From: Mesostigma viride
Taxonomy: Eukaryota; Streptophyta; Mesostigmatophyceae; Mesostigmatales; Mesostigmataceae
NCBI GenBank assembly: GCA_009746045.1
Contig: RPFO01000296.1
Coordinates: forward strand, 2,018,564 to 2,082,563
Reading direction: 5' to 3'
Length of the DNA: 64,000 bases
Part shown: piece by piece, positions 27,569 to 36,184 of the stretch
Numbering within the stretch: position 1 is the stretch's first letter
How the letters are laid out: the number at the start of each line of letters is the position of its first letter
Notes under the pieces: model-generated
Database searches by the model: none
Told to the model about the DNA's origin: nothing
The model's input: the letters and a program-made list of their open reading frames with translations, nothing else
Position numbers and translations under genes: made by a program

Positions 27569-27614
27569 GCCTTCAAGTACAGGCCTAGAGATATATTATC
27601 GCGCCGGTGACGAG

Positions 27615-28292
27615 CTACGTCCGTCCAGCACACCGGACATTCACCTCTATCGTGGGCTTCGCGCCCCAGGGGAATACCGTGACCGCGAACCCGGTGTCGC
27701 GCGCAAGTTTTATCCACTGCGCCTTGTGCCACTGCTCGTGAGACTTCTTCTCGGTCTCGTCCCTCGACGTGACGTAACGAGACGCGAACTGGTCCTGCAG
27801 GCCGCTAAACAACCCCTGTATCCTTTTGCACTCGCTTTCAAGCGTCCCGTTGTCCTTGGCCCGCTGCATCTGCGCCACCAATCTGGGGGACAGACACACC
27901 ACAAACGTGCCCAGCAGGCTGAACACCCAATGGGACACGTTGTCGGATAGCGCGTCCTCCAAGAACACCAGGATGTCTATGTCACTCGGACACGCCAGCG
28001 AGCACTCGCCCATCGTGCACTTGGAAGGGTGGGTGTGCCACTCGATGATCCCGTGCGGCGTCTCCACGTCGTTCGTGCCGCCCGCGTTCACCACCTTGCT
28101 GTTTTCCAGCACCAGCGTGCTCATATCGATGTCAAATGTCCCCCCCCTCTCCGTGCCATTATGCATGCTGTCTATGATTTCCTTGAACGCTGAAGTTTTT
28201 AGATGCAACCTGACCTTCTGCACGCTGCCCTGTTTGCAATTTGAGTTGGATGACAATATCTTTTGGCCATTTTCTGAAATAGTCACTTGCAT
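27615..28292 (-). CDS. JAMM/MPN-type metalloprotease-like protein
   Basis: 225 residues. The JAMM zinc site is complete: E49 in TERGGTF, H86-x-H88-P in EWHTHP, and S103-x-x-D106 in CPSDID. The stretch between HTHP and S..D is a little longer than in cellular members and holds three extra cysteines. JAMM enzymes remove ubiquitin or ubiquitin-like tags; the viral version could edit host or viral ubiquitination. The second half is charged and has no recognised domain. It sits 46 bp upstream of the ATPase on the same strand. Confidence 0.82.
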   Translation of the reverse strand: MQVTISENGQKILSSNSNCKQGSVQKVRLHLKTSAFKEIIDSMHNGTERGGTFDIDMSTLVLENSKVVNAGGTNDVETPHGIIEWHTHPSKCTMGECSLACPSDIDILVFLEDALSDNVSHWVFSLLGTFVVCLSPRLVAQMQRAKDNGTLESECKRIQGLFSGLQDQFASRYVTSRDETEKKSHEQWHKAQWIKLARDTGFAVTVFPWGAKPTIEVNVRCAGRT

Positions 28293-28315
28293 TATATATT
28301 AAGCTTACAGACCGA

Positions 28316-29119
28316 TTAAAAATCCTCGTCCTCCTCCACCATGACGCTCATCTCGTTATCATCGTCCTCCTCATCGGCGAACGTGTGCTTGCCGGGCTTG
28401 AGCACGCTGCTGCCAAGCTTGAAGGACTTGGTCCTCTCCGCGTGCGGCTCGTCGTCGCCGGCGTGGGCGCGAGGAGCAGGAGCCCCCTCGTCGCCCATGA
28501 TGTCATCCATGTACCCCTTGAGGATGTCATCGCTGGTGGTGAAGCTGTGAAGAGTGTTCTTGATGCACTCGCTCACCCCCTTCATCACGTGGCGCTTGCT
28601 GAGTTTGTACTCGCCCTCCTCGGACTGGGTTAGGAAGTGCGGGATGTCATCCGCGATGTCGGCGGCCATCATCTTGACGATGGAATGCACGAACCGCTCG
28701 CAGGTGGGCACCTTCACTCGCAGCCTCTGCGGCTCGGTGTGGTGAGACTTGCGGATGGACCCCAGGATCATGCTGGCACACACAAAGTACGCCTTGAGCA
28801 GCTCCTTCAAGTAAGGGGCCGCCTGCATGACCTCGCGCGTCTCGGAGTCCACGATGTCCGCGTTCCAGCTAGGCACCTCGGATAGCAGCTGGGAAAAACA
28901 CTCCAGCTCGTCCATGTCCTTCACCTCCGCCACGTTCATGGCGTCCTGCAGAATGTTCTTGAGCGCATTGTAGATGGGCTGGGAGAGGCACCGCTCGAGC
29001 TTCTCGATGTACTCCCGCTTGCTGTCCACCAACACGTTCGTGTCCACGCGCGGGTCCTCGTCCCTCTCTACCACCATCGCAGCGGCCTTTACAACGTTGG
29101 CAATGAAATTATAATGCAC
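28316..29119 (-). CDS. Conserved NCLDV-type protein of unknown function
   Basis: 267 residues, mostly helical. The stretch KVPTCERFVHSIV resembles a motif I associate with uncharacterised proteins of several large algal and amoebal viruses. The C-terminus is disordered, with a basic patch (KSFKLGSSVLKPGKH) followed by a very acidic end (EEDDDNEMSVMVEEDEDF). There is no membrane segment. It lies in the minus-strand block with the ATPase and JAMM genes. A virion or assembly role is a guess. Confidence 0.7.
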   Translation of the reverse strand: MHYNFIANVVKAAAMVVERDEDPRVDTNVLVDSKREYIEKLERCLSQPIYNALKNILQDAMNVAEVKDMDELECFSQLLSEVPSWNADIVDSETREVMQAAPYLKELLKAYFVCASMILGSIRKSHHTEPQRLRVKVPTCERFVHSIVKMMAADIADDIPHFLTQSEEGEYKLSKRHVMKGVSECIKNTLHSFTTSDDILKGYMDDIMGDEGAPAPRAHAGDDEPHAERTKSFKLGSSVLKPGKHTFADEEDDDNEMSVMVEEDEDF

Positions 29120-29137
29120 ATGTTAAGCGAACTTTTT

Positions 29138-29602
29138 TTATTTAGCATAGAAATACCTGGCTACCAAGAAAACAATGATGCCCGCCATCACGCCGCCCAC
29201 GTTCAACCGCGACCGGTCGATCTTGCCGTCCGCGCCCTTGAACACGTCGGGGAAGATGCCCGCGCCGAAGTGAATGGTGCCGATAGCCGCGCCCACGCCG
29301 AGGATGGCGGGGATCACACCGGACCGCCCGCCGCCGACGGACGCCTGCCCCGTGCCGTGGCGGGTGAAGCCCCCTTTGACGACCGCGGTCCGCACGGGCG
29401 CCGGTGCGAGGGGAGTCAGGGCTGTCATCTCCGAGCCCTCTTGGGAAGGGACGGACGGCAGCATCTGCGCCGGAGGGGGCACATTTACAGGGGGCGGCGG
29501 GGCCGATTGCGCGGGCTGCATCATCGAGGCCGTCGCGGCCCTGGCATTGTGCATGCCACCGTTAGAACGCAGGCGACGAGCCAGACCCGTGAGCTCCTCC
29601 AT
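29138..29602 (-). CDS. Probable two-span membrane protein
   Basis: 154 residues. The first ~90 are Pro/Ala/Met-rich and disordered. A first hydrophobic span is at ~97-112 (VIPAILGVGAAIGTIHF) and a second at the C-terminus (VGGVMAGIIVFLVARYFY). Small proteins of this type are common in the inner membrane of NCLDV particles. TATTATAC and TTATAAAA boxes lie upstream of the ATG. The family is not recognised. Confidence 0.72.
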   Translation of the reverse strand: MEELTGLARRLRSNGGMHNARAATASMMQPAQSAPPPPVNVPPPAQMLPSVPSQEGSEMTALTPLAPAPVRTAVVKGGFTRHGTGQASVGGGRSGVIPAILGVGAAIGTIHFGAGIFPDVFKGADGKIDRSRLNVGGVMAGIIVFLVARYFYAK

Positions 29603-29665
29603 GTTACGATATTATACACTTATAAAATTGGTCCTACTTAAACGCATGCACGTGTGGCCGCGGAG

Positions 29666-30697
29666 TCACGAAAACGGCTCCAAAAACAGGATGCCGTACA
29701 ACGCCTTCATCTTGTCCCTGTACGACTTGACGAACGCGTCGCTCCCCCTCAACCGGTTGCGCCACCAGTCGTCGGCGAGCACGTTCTTCACTATCTCGTC
29801 ATCCTCCTTCAGCGGGAGAGCGTTCAGGATCCAGAAGAACGCGTCCCACGCGGGGTGCGTCAATATGTTGCGAGACACGCGGCAAGTGACGAGGGAGTTG
29901 TCCGACTCGAAGGGGAGCACGCTGAACCACAGCACGAAGAAGGGCTTGGCGTGTCCGGATATCATGAATCGCAGGCTGGAGGTGTACGGCAGCGCGAACT
30001 CGTTTTCGACCCACACCTTCATCTCCTCCGGCCCCTCTGGGTGCTTCCCCTCCTCCGGCATCAACCGCAGCAGCAGACGGGCCACGAGCTCGTTCGTCAC
30101 CGGGTAGCTGTACACGCTCTTACCGCCCCACGCGCTCTCGTTAGCGGCGGGGTCCATGGCCACTTCCGTGCTCTCCGCGTCCACTATCTTCACCTTGTGC
30201 ACGTGCTGCAGGTGCGCGTGGTCCAGCAGGTTCTCCATGACGATCATCGGGTGAGCCCCGATGTGCACAGAGTAGGAGAAGGTCCTGTACCCCGCGTCGG
30301 AGAACTCCGGCATCGTCGGCGGACACGACTCGCCCGTGCCGACGCCAGCATTGACCCACACCAGGTCTCCGTCCTCCTTGGCGTCGAGGTAGTTGTCTCT
30401 GTTGTTCTGCTTGCCCCAGTGCAGGCCGTGGTACGCGCATCGGACGCAATCGTCCGCGTCCACATGACAATTATGGGAAAGCCGCGCGCCACGGTGAGGG
30501 CACACGTTGCTCACCGCCAGCGTCTCGTCCCTGTGCTTGCTCCTGTACAGTAGCACCTCCTCGTTGTAAATCTTCGTAACCTTGGGCCCTGCGCCGGGCT
30601 TGCGCCCCACGCACACCCACTTGTCGGGGCACTCGTTCGCCGCCGAGCAGGACGAGACGCGTCCCACTCCGCAGACCGCCATAGCCGCCGACGCCAT
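29666..30697 (-). CDS. Rieske-type non-heme iron oxygenase
   Basis: 343 residues. The Rieske [2Fe-2S] site is complete: C66-P-H68 and C87-A-Y-H90. The mononuclear iron site follows as N156-x2-D159-x2-H162-x4-H167 in ENLLDHAHLQHVH. This pattern is that of the chloroplast and bacterial ring-hydroxylating group (pheophorbide a oxygenase, PTC52, choline-type enzymes). The N-terminal ~22 residues are Ala/Ser/Cys-rich and could be a weak targeting signal. The C-terminus is helical. The substrate cannot be told from sequence. It is an unusual metabolic gene in a virus, placed among morphogenesis genes. Confidence 0.88.
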   Translation of the reverse strand: MASAAMAVCGVGRVSSCSAANECPDKWVCVGRKPGAGPKVTKIYNEEVLLYRSKHRDETLAVSNVCPHRGARLSHNCHVDADDCVRCAYHGLHWGKQNNRDNYLDAKEDGDLVWVNAGVGTGESCPPTMPEFSDAGYRTFSYSVHIGAHPMIVMENLLDHAHLQHVHKVKIVDAESTEVAMDPAANESAWGGKSVYSYPVTNELVARLLLRLMPEEGKHPEGPEEMKVWVENEFALPYTSSLRFMISGHAKPFFVLWFSVLPFESDNSLVTCRVSRNILTHPAWDAFFWILNALPLKEDDEIVKNVLADDWWRNRLRGSDAFVKSYRDKMKALYGILFLEPFS

Positions 30698-30750
30698 GAC
30701 CGCCTTGATACATGCCGCGAAAATGAATCGGTCTTTTTAAACGAAAGCCG

Positions 30751-31317
30751 TCAAACGTCGTACCCATCGCACGGTTTGTCCAGGTCCCAATCCAGCACCA
30801 CACTGGTCGCCACCGGCTCGGGCGTCTCGCGGCCATCGCTGGCCTGCGGGGGCGGGGGCAGGCGCTCGTGCACCTGCAGGGACTTCAGAGCGGTGAGGCT
30901 GTCGAAGCAGGTGGCGTGATAGAACACGAACAGGTCGCGAGAGGGCATCGGCTTGGTGAACTCGACCTTGCCGGCGGGCATGAGGCCGTTGCACACGATG
31001 CAGGACACCCATCCGGTCGGGGGTGGCGACGGCGCAGTCCACACCGCCAACGGTTCGCCTCTCAGAGCGGACTCACCCTCGGCGTGGTACGCGTCCACAA
31101 CCGCCTTCTCGTCCTCGGTCAGCCGCTGCTTTCCTCGATACCGCCTGCCGAAGCCCTCCATGTACCCCCTGTTGAAGGAGAGGTCGTACTCGTGCACGTG
31201 CACGCGTGCCGCGCGGCGTGCCATGAGCGCGGTCCAGTACGCGTCGGCCTTCCTCCTGCGTCCGTCCTCGTCCATCGCGCGCTTGTAAGACCGCGAATCC
31301 AAGTACAAGTCGTCCAT
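30751..31317 (-). CDS. Protein with PARP-like CCHC zinc site
   Basis: 188 residues. The N-terminal ~80 residues are Arg-rich and helical. A zinc-binding pattern follows: CIVC, ~22 residues with G-K-V, then YHATCF. Spacing and the aromatic-His-x2-Cys-Phe ending resemble the PARP-type DNA-nick-sensing finger. The tail is Pro-rich and acidic. A DNA-binding or DNA-repair role is an inference; other treble-clef fingers share this pattern. Confidence 0.65.
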   Translation of the reverse strand: MDDLYLDSRSYKRAMDEDGRRRKADAYWTALMARRAARVHVHEYDLSFNRGYMEGFGRRYRGKQRLTEDEKAVVDAYHAEGESALRGEPLAVWTAPSPPPTGWVSCIVCNGLMPAGKVEFTKPMPSRDLFVFYHATCFDSLTALKSLQVHERLPPPPQASDGRETPEPVATSVVLDWDLDKPCDGYDV

Positions 31318-31354
31318 GTCGTCCTACCAAAGGACGGGATAAGATGCAACGGAC

Positions 31355-32899
31355 TCAGTAGTACCGCCGAGTGGGGCGACGAGTGCGCTTGGCGGCGTTG
31401 CGCCTTGGATGACGCCTTGTAGCCCTGCGAGCGAGCGTGTAATGCGCGCCAGTGGGAGCTCCGGACCAACCGATGCCCATCCCGTCCTCGTCTGCCTGGA
31501 AGGGCTCGTCGGCACACACGCCGACCTTGGCGAACGGATTCCTGACAACAGATCCGTCAGAGGCCGTGATCGTCTCGTCCACGATCCTGGCCTTGGGGTT
31601 GCTCGGGTCCTGGTCGTACCAAACGATCGACGAGCCCTTCGAACACTTGCCGATGCTGCCGGTGACCGCGTACATCGCCTTCTGGACCTTCTTGTTGAAA
31701 TCCACGGGGTCGTTGCTGTCGGTGACGCCGTTAGCATCCAATTGCGACAGTGCGCCGTTACGCTTCCACCAGTTTGCGATCATGTTAAGAATCTGCGACC
31801 GGATGCCGTTCAGCTTGAGAATGTCGCGCTTGATGAAGCGGGCGATCACGTTTTCGAACTTGTAAAATGGCTCCATGTTTCCTGTTACTACCTCCTTAAA
31901 CTGCGATCCCAGACGCCCGGGAGGACCCGCAATAGCCATATCCGCATTTGTACACACATCTACTGTTACGTTCGGTGTTTCGCCTTGATTTATTATAGCT
32001 TTTTTGGCATTAATGCCTGATGGGAAAGCGTTACGCCACCCTGGTATAGCCGCGCCCACTGCACCACCACCAGCACCTGGATCGCTCATTTGAAATCTCT
32101 TGGCGGCGGCGTGAAGTGCCATTCCGCTGGGGTCAACTATCGGGGGAAAGTCCACCTCAAGTTTAGCTAACCTCTTGCGATGCTCCATGGAAAGATACGA
32201 GCAGTCGATCGTGGCGCTCGCGAGCTGATAGATTAGTCGGGCGGGCAGACAGTCATCCGCAGCGTCCCCCCCCGCGAGGTATGTGGGAGACGGCACGTTG
32301 GTGGGGGCAAGTGCAAATGCGCGGATGGCTTCCGAGTCACTCCCAATGGGCCCCGCGGACTGAAGCTTGTAAACCAAATTTACATTGACCGGAGGGTTTG
32401 GAATGTTGGTATTTGCTTCCAACGCAGTGATATTCGCGACAATGTTGTGTGGGACATTCCCCAAGTGTACGCCTCCTTCGACATTGTCTGTGGTCTTTCC
32501 GGTTGTGCCAGCTTTATCGCACTCGACGGCGACGTACCCCCGGAGCGCGTTCGCCAGCTTGGCCATCTCCTCGCGACTGGTATCAATCAATGATGTCTGG
32601 GTGGCGTTCTGCACGCGGTCGTTAAGTTCGCGCAGATTGGCGGTCAGGAGGTCGTAGATGTATACGGACCCTACGAACTGCTGCAACTTCCACAGAAGCT
32701 TCCTGTCCGAGTGGAGAATGTTACGCCTGTACATGTCCGCCTCCTCGACAGCGAACCGGATGCCAGGGAGACGCGTGCGCAGTTCCTGCAGCTCGTAGCC
32801 GGTGAAGTACTTTTCCGCGAGGTCGTAGATCTTAGCTTGGTATTCATCGGTCCTACTGGTTGGCGCGTTGACCATGGACGGTATCGGGTACGAACCCAT
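31355..32899 (-). CDS. Probable virion protein with basic C-terminus
   Basis: 514 residues. The start MGSYPIPSM has Gly at position 2, but a myristoylation signal is not clear. The first ~200 residues are helical; the middle is beta/loop-rich with many Asn and Pro. The last ~25 residues are strongly basic (RRATRRHPRRNAAKRTRR), suitable for contacting DNA or an acidic partner. No known domain. Its place in the morphogenesis block suggests an abundant virion component. Confidence 0.7.
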   Translation of the reverse strand: MGSYPIPSMVNAPTSRTDEYQAKIYDLAEKYFTGYELQELRTRLPGIRFAVEEADMYRRNILHSDRKLLWKLQQFVGSVYIYDLLTANLRELNDRVQNATQTSLIDTSREEMAKLANALRGYVAVECDKAGTTGKTTDNVEGGVHLGNVPHNIVANITALEANTNIPNPPVNVNLVYKLQSAGPIGSDSEAIRAFALAPTNVPSPTYLAGGDAADDCLPARLIYQLASATIDCSYLSMEHRKRLAKLEVDFPPIVDPSGMALHAAAKRFQMSDPGAGGGAVGAAIPGWRNAFPSGINAKKAIINQGETPNVTVDVCTNADMAIAGPPGRLGSQFKEVVTGNMEPFYKFENVIARFIKRDILKLNGIRSQILNMIANWWKRNGALSQLDANGVTDSNDPVDFNKKVQKAMYAVTGSIGKCSKGSSIVWYDQDPSNPKARIVDETITASDGSVVRNPFAKVGVCADEPFQADEDGMGIGWSGAPTGAHYTLARRATRRHPRRNAAKRTRRPTRRYY

Positions 32900-32996
32900 G
32901 TCGGATGTATATCTTGGTGGAAGATATTATTTTTTTGTAGCTCCGAGGCTACATGTTCGATCGCCGCTCATCTAAAATCTCGACGCTCTGGTATAC

Positions 32997-33455
32997 ATGT
33001 CTGCGAACAAGCCGATCGCCACCAAGTCCGGCCGCGTTATAAAACGTCCAATGATGTACGCCCCTTGTGAACTGCCCGAGGACGACTACTCGGACCAGGA
33101 GGCGCCAGAGGACGACATGGACGAGGAGGAAACCGCGACAGAGGAGGACGGGTCGTACGACAGCAGTTTCATAGACGACGAGGAGCAGCCCGAAGAGGAA
33201 GGGGGCGAGGAGGAGGAGGAAGAAGACGAGGAGGAGGAGGAAGAAGACGAGGAGGAGGAACTGGACGACAGCGAGACAACGACGGAGGAGGAGGAAGAGG
33301 AAGATGAAGAGGAAGAGGATGAAGGGTCGGAGGAGGACGACTCGGGTGAATCGCCCTACGAGCCCAGCGACGACGAGGACGATTACAACACGCGCGACGA
33401 ACCGCGGATGGAGGCCACATACGACGACGAAGCGCCCTATCAACTGTCGGGGTGA
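32997..33455 (+). CDS. Highly acidic low-complexity protein
   Basis: 152 residues. Residues ~20-140 are dominated by Glu and Asp runs; short ends are less biased (PIATKSGRVIKRPMMYAP at the start). Such acidic proteins may counter basic proteins such as capsid tails or histones. It is divergent from the 31355 gene (with a basic C-terminus) and overlaps the 3' end of the convergent gene at 33440 by 16 bp. Confidence 0.7.
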   Translation: MSANKPIATKSGRVIKRPMMYAPCELPEDDYSDQEAPEDDMDEEETATEEDGSYDSSFIDDEEQPEEEGGEEEEEEDEEEEEEDEEEELDDSETTTEEEEEEDEEEEDEGSEEDDSGESPYEPSDDEDDYNTRDEPRMEATYDDEAPYQLSG

Positions 33456-34789
33456 TTGATGTTGGGGATGTAGTAGGGGTTGGTCTGGAGCGCCGAGTAG
33501 GCGGCCACGTTAGAGCTGTCGCCGATATCCAATTGCACGCTGCTGACACCGACACGGCCAGGGCGCTCCATCCTGTCTCCCCTGTTCTTTTCCTGCGCGG
33601 TGTAATTGGAAACCTCCTCCGCGCCCCTGCCCACTGCTCCCAACTCCAAATCCCCGAGCTTGGGGAAGCGCGCCACCTGCTGAGTGTTATCGATGATCTC
33701 TTTACTCTCCGGCAAGTCAGAGTTTCCATCGCGCCACTCGAACACCTTGTTGACAGTGACGCGCGTGTGCTTGTCGCCGCGGAAGGACTGGTACGGGTTG
33801 GGGTACTCGGCATTCGACAATCGGGATTCGTACGTCTTGGGGTTGAGCGGCTCCCTCACGTCGATGCCCCGCTCGCCGAACTGGAGAGCCTGCACTCCGA
33901 AGTCACCCGCGGGCGCAGGGTGGCTGTCTAGCGCGTCGAGCGTGTCGTACCTCTTTGGGTCCACTCGGCTGTTGTCGGAGCAGCCCCACCGCGGTGCCTC
34001 CACGTCGTTGAACGCGTCAGACACCTGGGCCGTGTTGGTAATCGTGGCGGCGCGCTCGGGGAGCACTGTGGCGTTATACACGTCGCTCAACCGCGCCCCT
34101 GCCGGATCGAAGTCCGCGATCGGCGGGCGGTGCTCCATCCCCGCGCGCAAGGCCACGCCCCCGTTCCCCATGCTGGTGGTTGGCAGACTCCTCTGCTCCA
34201 AGTGCGCCACTTGCGGGTTGGGGCGGTTCACTCGCAGCCGCGGCTCGGGGATGTTGAAGTTCCTGTTCAGCGTCTCTGGGGCGGTGCGCGGGTCCCTTTC
34301 CCTGGGCACGTTGAACTCCCAGGTCTGGCGAGCGGGGAACGTCCTGTCCGGGTTCGCGGATCCTTGGAATTCTGATAGCTCCACCGGCTGCCTTTCGTTT
34401 GACACGTCCATGCCTGGTATCCCAGGAGGCGTGATGGTGGCTGGCGGGGCGCTGTACATGGCAGGCCTGGGGAACCCTCCAGGGGCAAACATCACCCCCC
34501 CCTCGTGCTCCTCTGGCGGCTGCACGTGCAGGTCCAACCCGGACGCGCCCCTCTCGAACCCCAGCGCCTGGTTTGGCGCCGTGGTGTACGCGGAGTCGCC
34601 GGGGCCGTACCCGCCTCTAGACGTGTAGTTAGGCACCAACGGAAAGCCCAGGGAGTTAGGATGGGACAATAAACTCTGAGGCGGCGGCGGGATGTCGTCC
34701 AGTTCCAGCGCCGAGAACGGGTGGCGACTGACTGGCGGAGGGCGTAATAGGTATCCGGCTATTGCCACCGCTGACACGATCAGAAACAT
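33440..34789 (-). CDS. N-terminally anchored virion-type protein
   Basis: 449 residues. One hydrophobic segment at the extreme N-terminus (MFLIVSAVAIAGYLL) is followed by a long Pro/Asn/Arg-rich polar region without further spans, so it is probably a membrane-anchored internal virion protein. Similar single-anchor proteins with repetitive RPNPQ-like stretches are known in large algal viruses. No enzymatic motif. An AT-rich box lies upstream. Confidence 0.72.
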   Translation of the reverse strand: MFLIVSAVAIAGYLLRPPPVSRHPFSALELDDIPPPPQSLLSHPNSLGFPLVPNYTSRGGYGPGDSAYTTAPNQALGFERGASGLDLHVQPPEEHEGGVMFAPGGFPRPAMYSAPPATITPPGIPGMDVSNERQPVELSEFQGSANPDRTFPARQTWEFNVPRERDPRTAPETLNRNFNIPEPRLRVNRPNPQVAHLEQRSLPTTSMGNGGVALRAGMEHRPPIADFDPAGARLSDVYNATVLPERAATITNTAQVSDAFNDVEAPRWGCSDNSRVDPKRYDTLDALDSHPAPAGDFGVQALQFGERGIDVREPLNPKTYESRLSNAEYPNPYQSFRGDKHTRVTVNKVFEWRDGNSDLPESKEIIDNTQQVARFPKLGDLELGAVGRGAEEVSNYTAQEKNRGDRMERPGRVGVSSVQLDIGDSSNVAAYSALQTNPYYIPNINHPDS

Positions 34790-34827
34790 GACGGTTGTGC
34801 TGTTATAAACTCACTGATATTTTAAAC

Positions 34828-35166
34828 TCAATACGAATACCCTTCGATCAACCCAGGAGGCAGGTCAGTCGTGAGAGGGGGCACGCCGTCCACGTACCGG
34901 TCCCCCCTCTTCATCTGATCCCAATACATGTTGGTGTACGGCGCCATAACGCGGTCGTCGATGTACAGCGCCCGGTTCTGGTTGACAGCCTCGGGCCCTC
35001 CCCGGATCCGCATGGACTCCAGGGATGGCTCGATGCGGCCACCGAGCGTCACGTACTCCGGCATGGCGCTGACTGGGTAATTGACGGTGAAATCCAGTGA
35101 CGGGTCCCACATCCTGCCCGTGTCCTCTGCGGTAGCGCTGTTAGCAAAAATGATGCTGGAAGACAT
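34828..35166 (-). CDS. Small unknown protein, possibly structural
   Basis: 112 residues, soluble, Pro/Tyr/Met-rich near the C-terminus (YIDDRVMAPYTNMYWDQMKR). No membrane span or motif. It lies 38 bp beyond the start of the 33440 gene on the same strand, with TATTATAAT upstream of its ATG. Its place among virion proteins suggests a structural part, without direct evidence. Confidence 0.65.
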   Translation of the reverse strand: MSSSIIFANSATAEDTGRMWDPSLDFTVNYPVSAMPEYVTLGGRIEPSLESMRIRGGPEAVNQNRALYIDDRVMAPYTNMYWDQMKRGDRYVDGVPPLTTDLPPGLIEGYSY

Positions 35167-35193
35167 GAGTTAATTGCGTATTATAATCATACA

Positions 35194-35451
35194 TTAGAAA
35201 TTGTCATCGCCGACTTGCACACTCTCTTTCCCCCTCTCGGTTATCTGCACCTCGCGGCTGTGCGCCAGCGGCAGAGTCTTTCTCTCCATGCTACCGAACT
35301 CCACGGGCGGCGTGTGCGAGGCCATGGACTCGCCGCACTCGGAGCACACGCACGACCGCTGGCTCCTGGTAAAGCACGCGAAATAGAACAGGGCGATCGA
35401 CAGCGACACCAAAAGGAACAAGGATGCCATCGTATCAGTAATAGGTCTCAT
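35194..35451 (-). CDS. Small single-span membrane protein with CxCxxC
   Basis: 85 residues from ATG at 35451, whose ATGA overlaps the stop of the next upstream gene; a second ATG seven codons in (35430) gives a cleaner start MASLFLLVSLSIALFYFACF. That hydrophobic segment is a membrane anchor or signal. CVCSEC follows directly and may bind zinc or form disulfides. The rest is polar. Confidence 0.65.
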   Translation of the reverse strand: MRPITDTMASLFLLVSLSIALFYFACFTRSQRSCVCSECGESMASHTPPVEFGSMERKTLPLAHSREVQITERGKESVQVGDDNF

Positions 35452-35924
35452 TTTTTTGGCAAGAACGTGCTCAGGAAGTCGTCCCTCGCGTGCGGGGCGA
35501 CGTTGTTCATGATGAAGTTGTTAACGGCCTTCTCGCTTTTGGGCATGCCCGCTCTCTCTATCGCCCTGCTCTCGGTCACTAGATCACGGGGCAAGTCGTG
35601 CTCGTTGGAGCAGATGATCACGTCGTCCACCCCGTCAGCCCGCAAGTGCGGGTCGGCGTTGTACCAGGACGCGTCCTTGGACACGATCACCACCCTGTCC
35701 CCCGGCGCGATGTCCCCTGACTGCACCCTCTTTCCCAGATCGTATTGGAACAGGGAGTCCGCGGCCTCGCGCGACAGTGACGGCGACCGCATGAGCACGC
35801 AGAGGGGGATCGGCCCGTTGAATCCCCTGCCACAGTACGCGAGGATGCGGCAGTTCAACGGGTTCAGCCGAGCGGCTTCTTTGGAGCACTGGTCCAAGTC
35901 GACGAACACGGTCGTTCGGGGCAT
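35448..35924 (-). CDS. Protein with PIN/NYN-like start, function uncertain
   Basis: 158 residues. The start TTVFVDLDQC and a later DRVVIVSKDASWYNAD recall the first and third acidic strands of NYN/PIN-type ribonucleases, where Asp residues hold metal. The match is partial and I would not assign activity. The rest is mixed alpha/beta with no membrane span. Its stop overlaps the start of the next gene by four bases. Confidence 0.6.
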   Translation of the reverse strand: MPRTTVFVDLDQCSKEAARLNPLNCRILAYCGRGFNGPIPLCVLMRSPSLSREAADSLFQYDLGKRVQSGDIAPGDRVVIVSKDASWYNADPHLRADGVDDVIICSNEHDLPRDLVTESRAIERAGMPKSEKAVNNFIMNNVAPHARDDFLSTFLPKK

Positions 35925-35998
35925 TCGTTCGTGTGGTTATATCAATGAAAAGAAAAACTGTTATATCGTTTAAGCGTCTACCGAGACATCATCATCAC

Positions 35999-36184
35999 AT
36001 GACGAGGCAGTGTTCTTTCTGCATGAAGGCCGAACACCAGGACACGGTGGGAGTGTACTCCAGCGACCAGCGACACGAGCACAGCTGGTTCTGCTCGTTC
36101 CCTTGTCTGTACGCCATCAAGCACGGGCTCTCGGTGTACAACCGTCCCCGTGCCGTCACTCCTTCTTCGCACACGCCTTCTTAG
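35999..36184 (+). CDS. Small zinc-finger-like protein
   Basis: 61 residues from MTRQCSFCMK; an in-frame ATG 66 bp upstream is less likely. CSFC and WFCSFPC make a possible C4 zinc site with a helix (LYAIKHGL) behind the second pair. It overlaps the convergent gene at 36156 by 29 bp. The small size makes it less certain, but the cysteine spacing favours a real gene. Confidence 0.5.
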   Translation: MTRQCSFCMKAEHQDTVGVYSSDQRHEHSWFCSFPCLYAIKHGLSVYNRPRAVTPSSHTPS

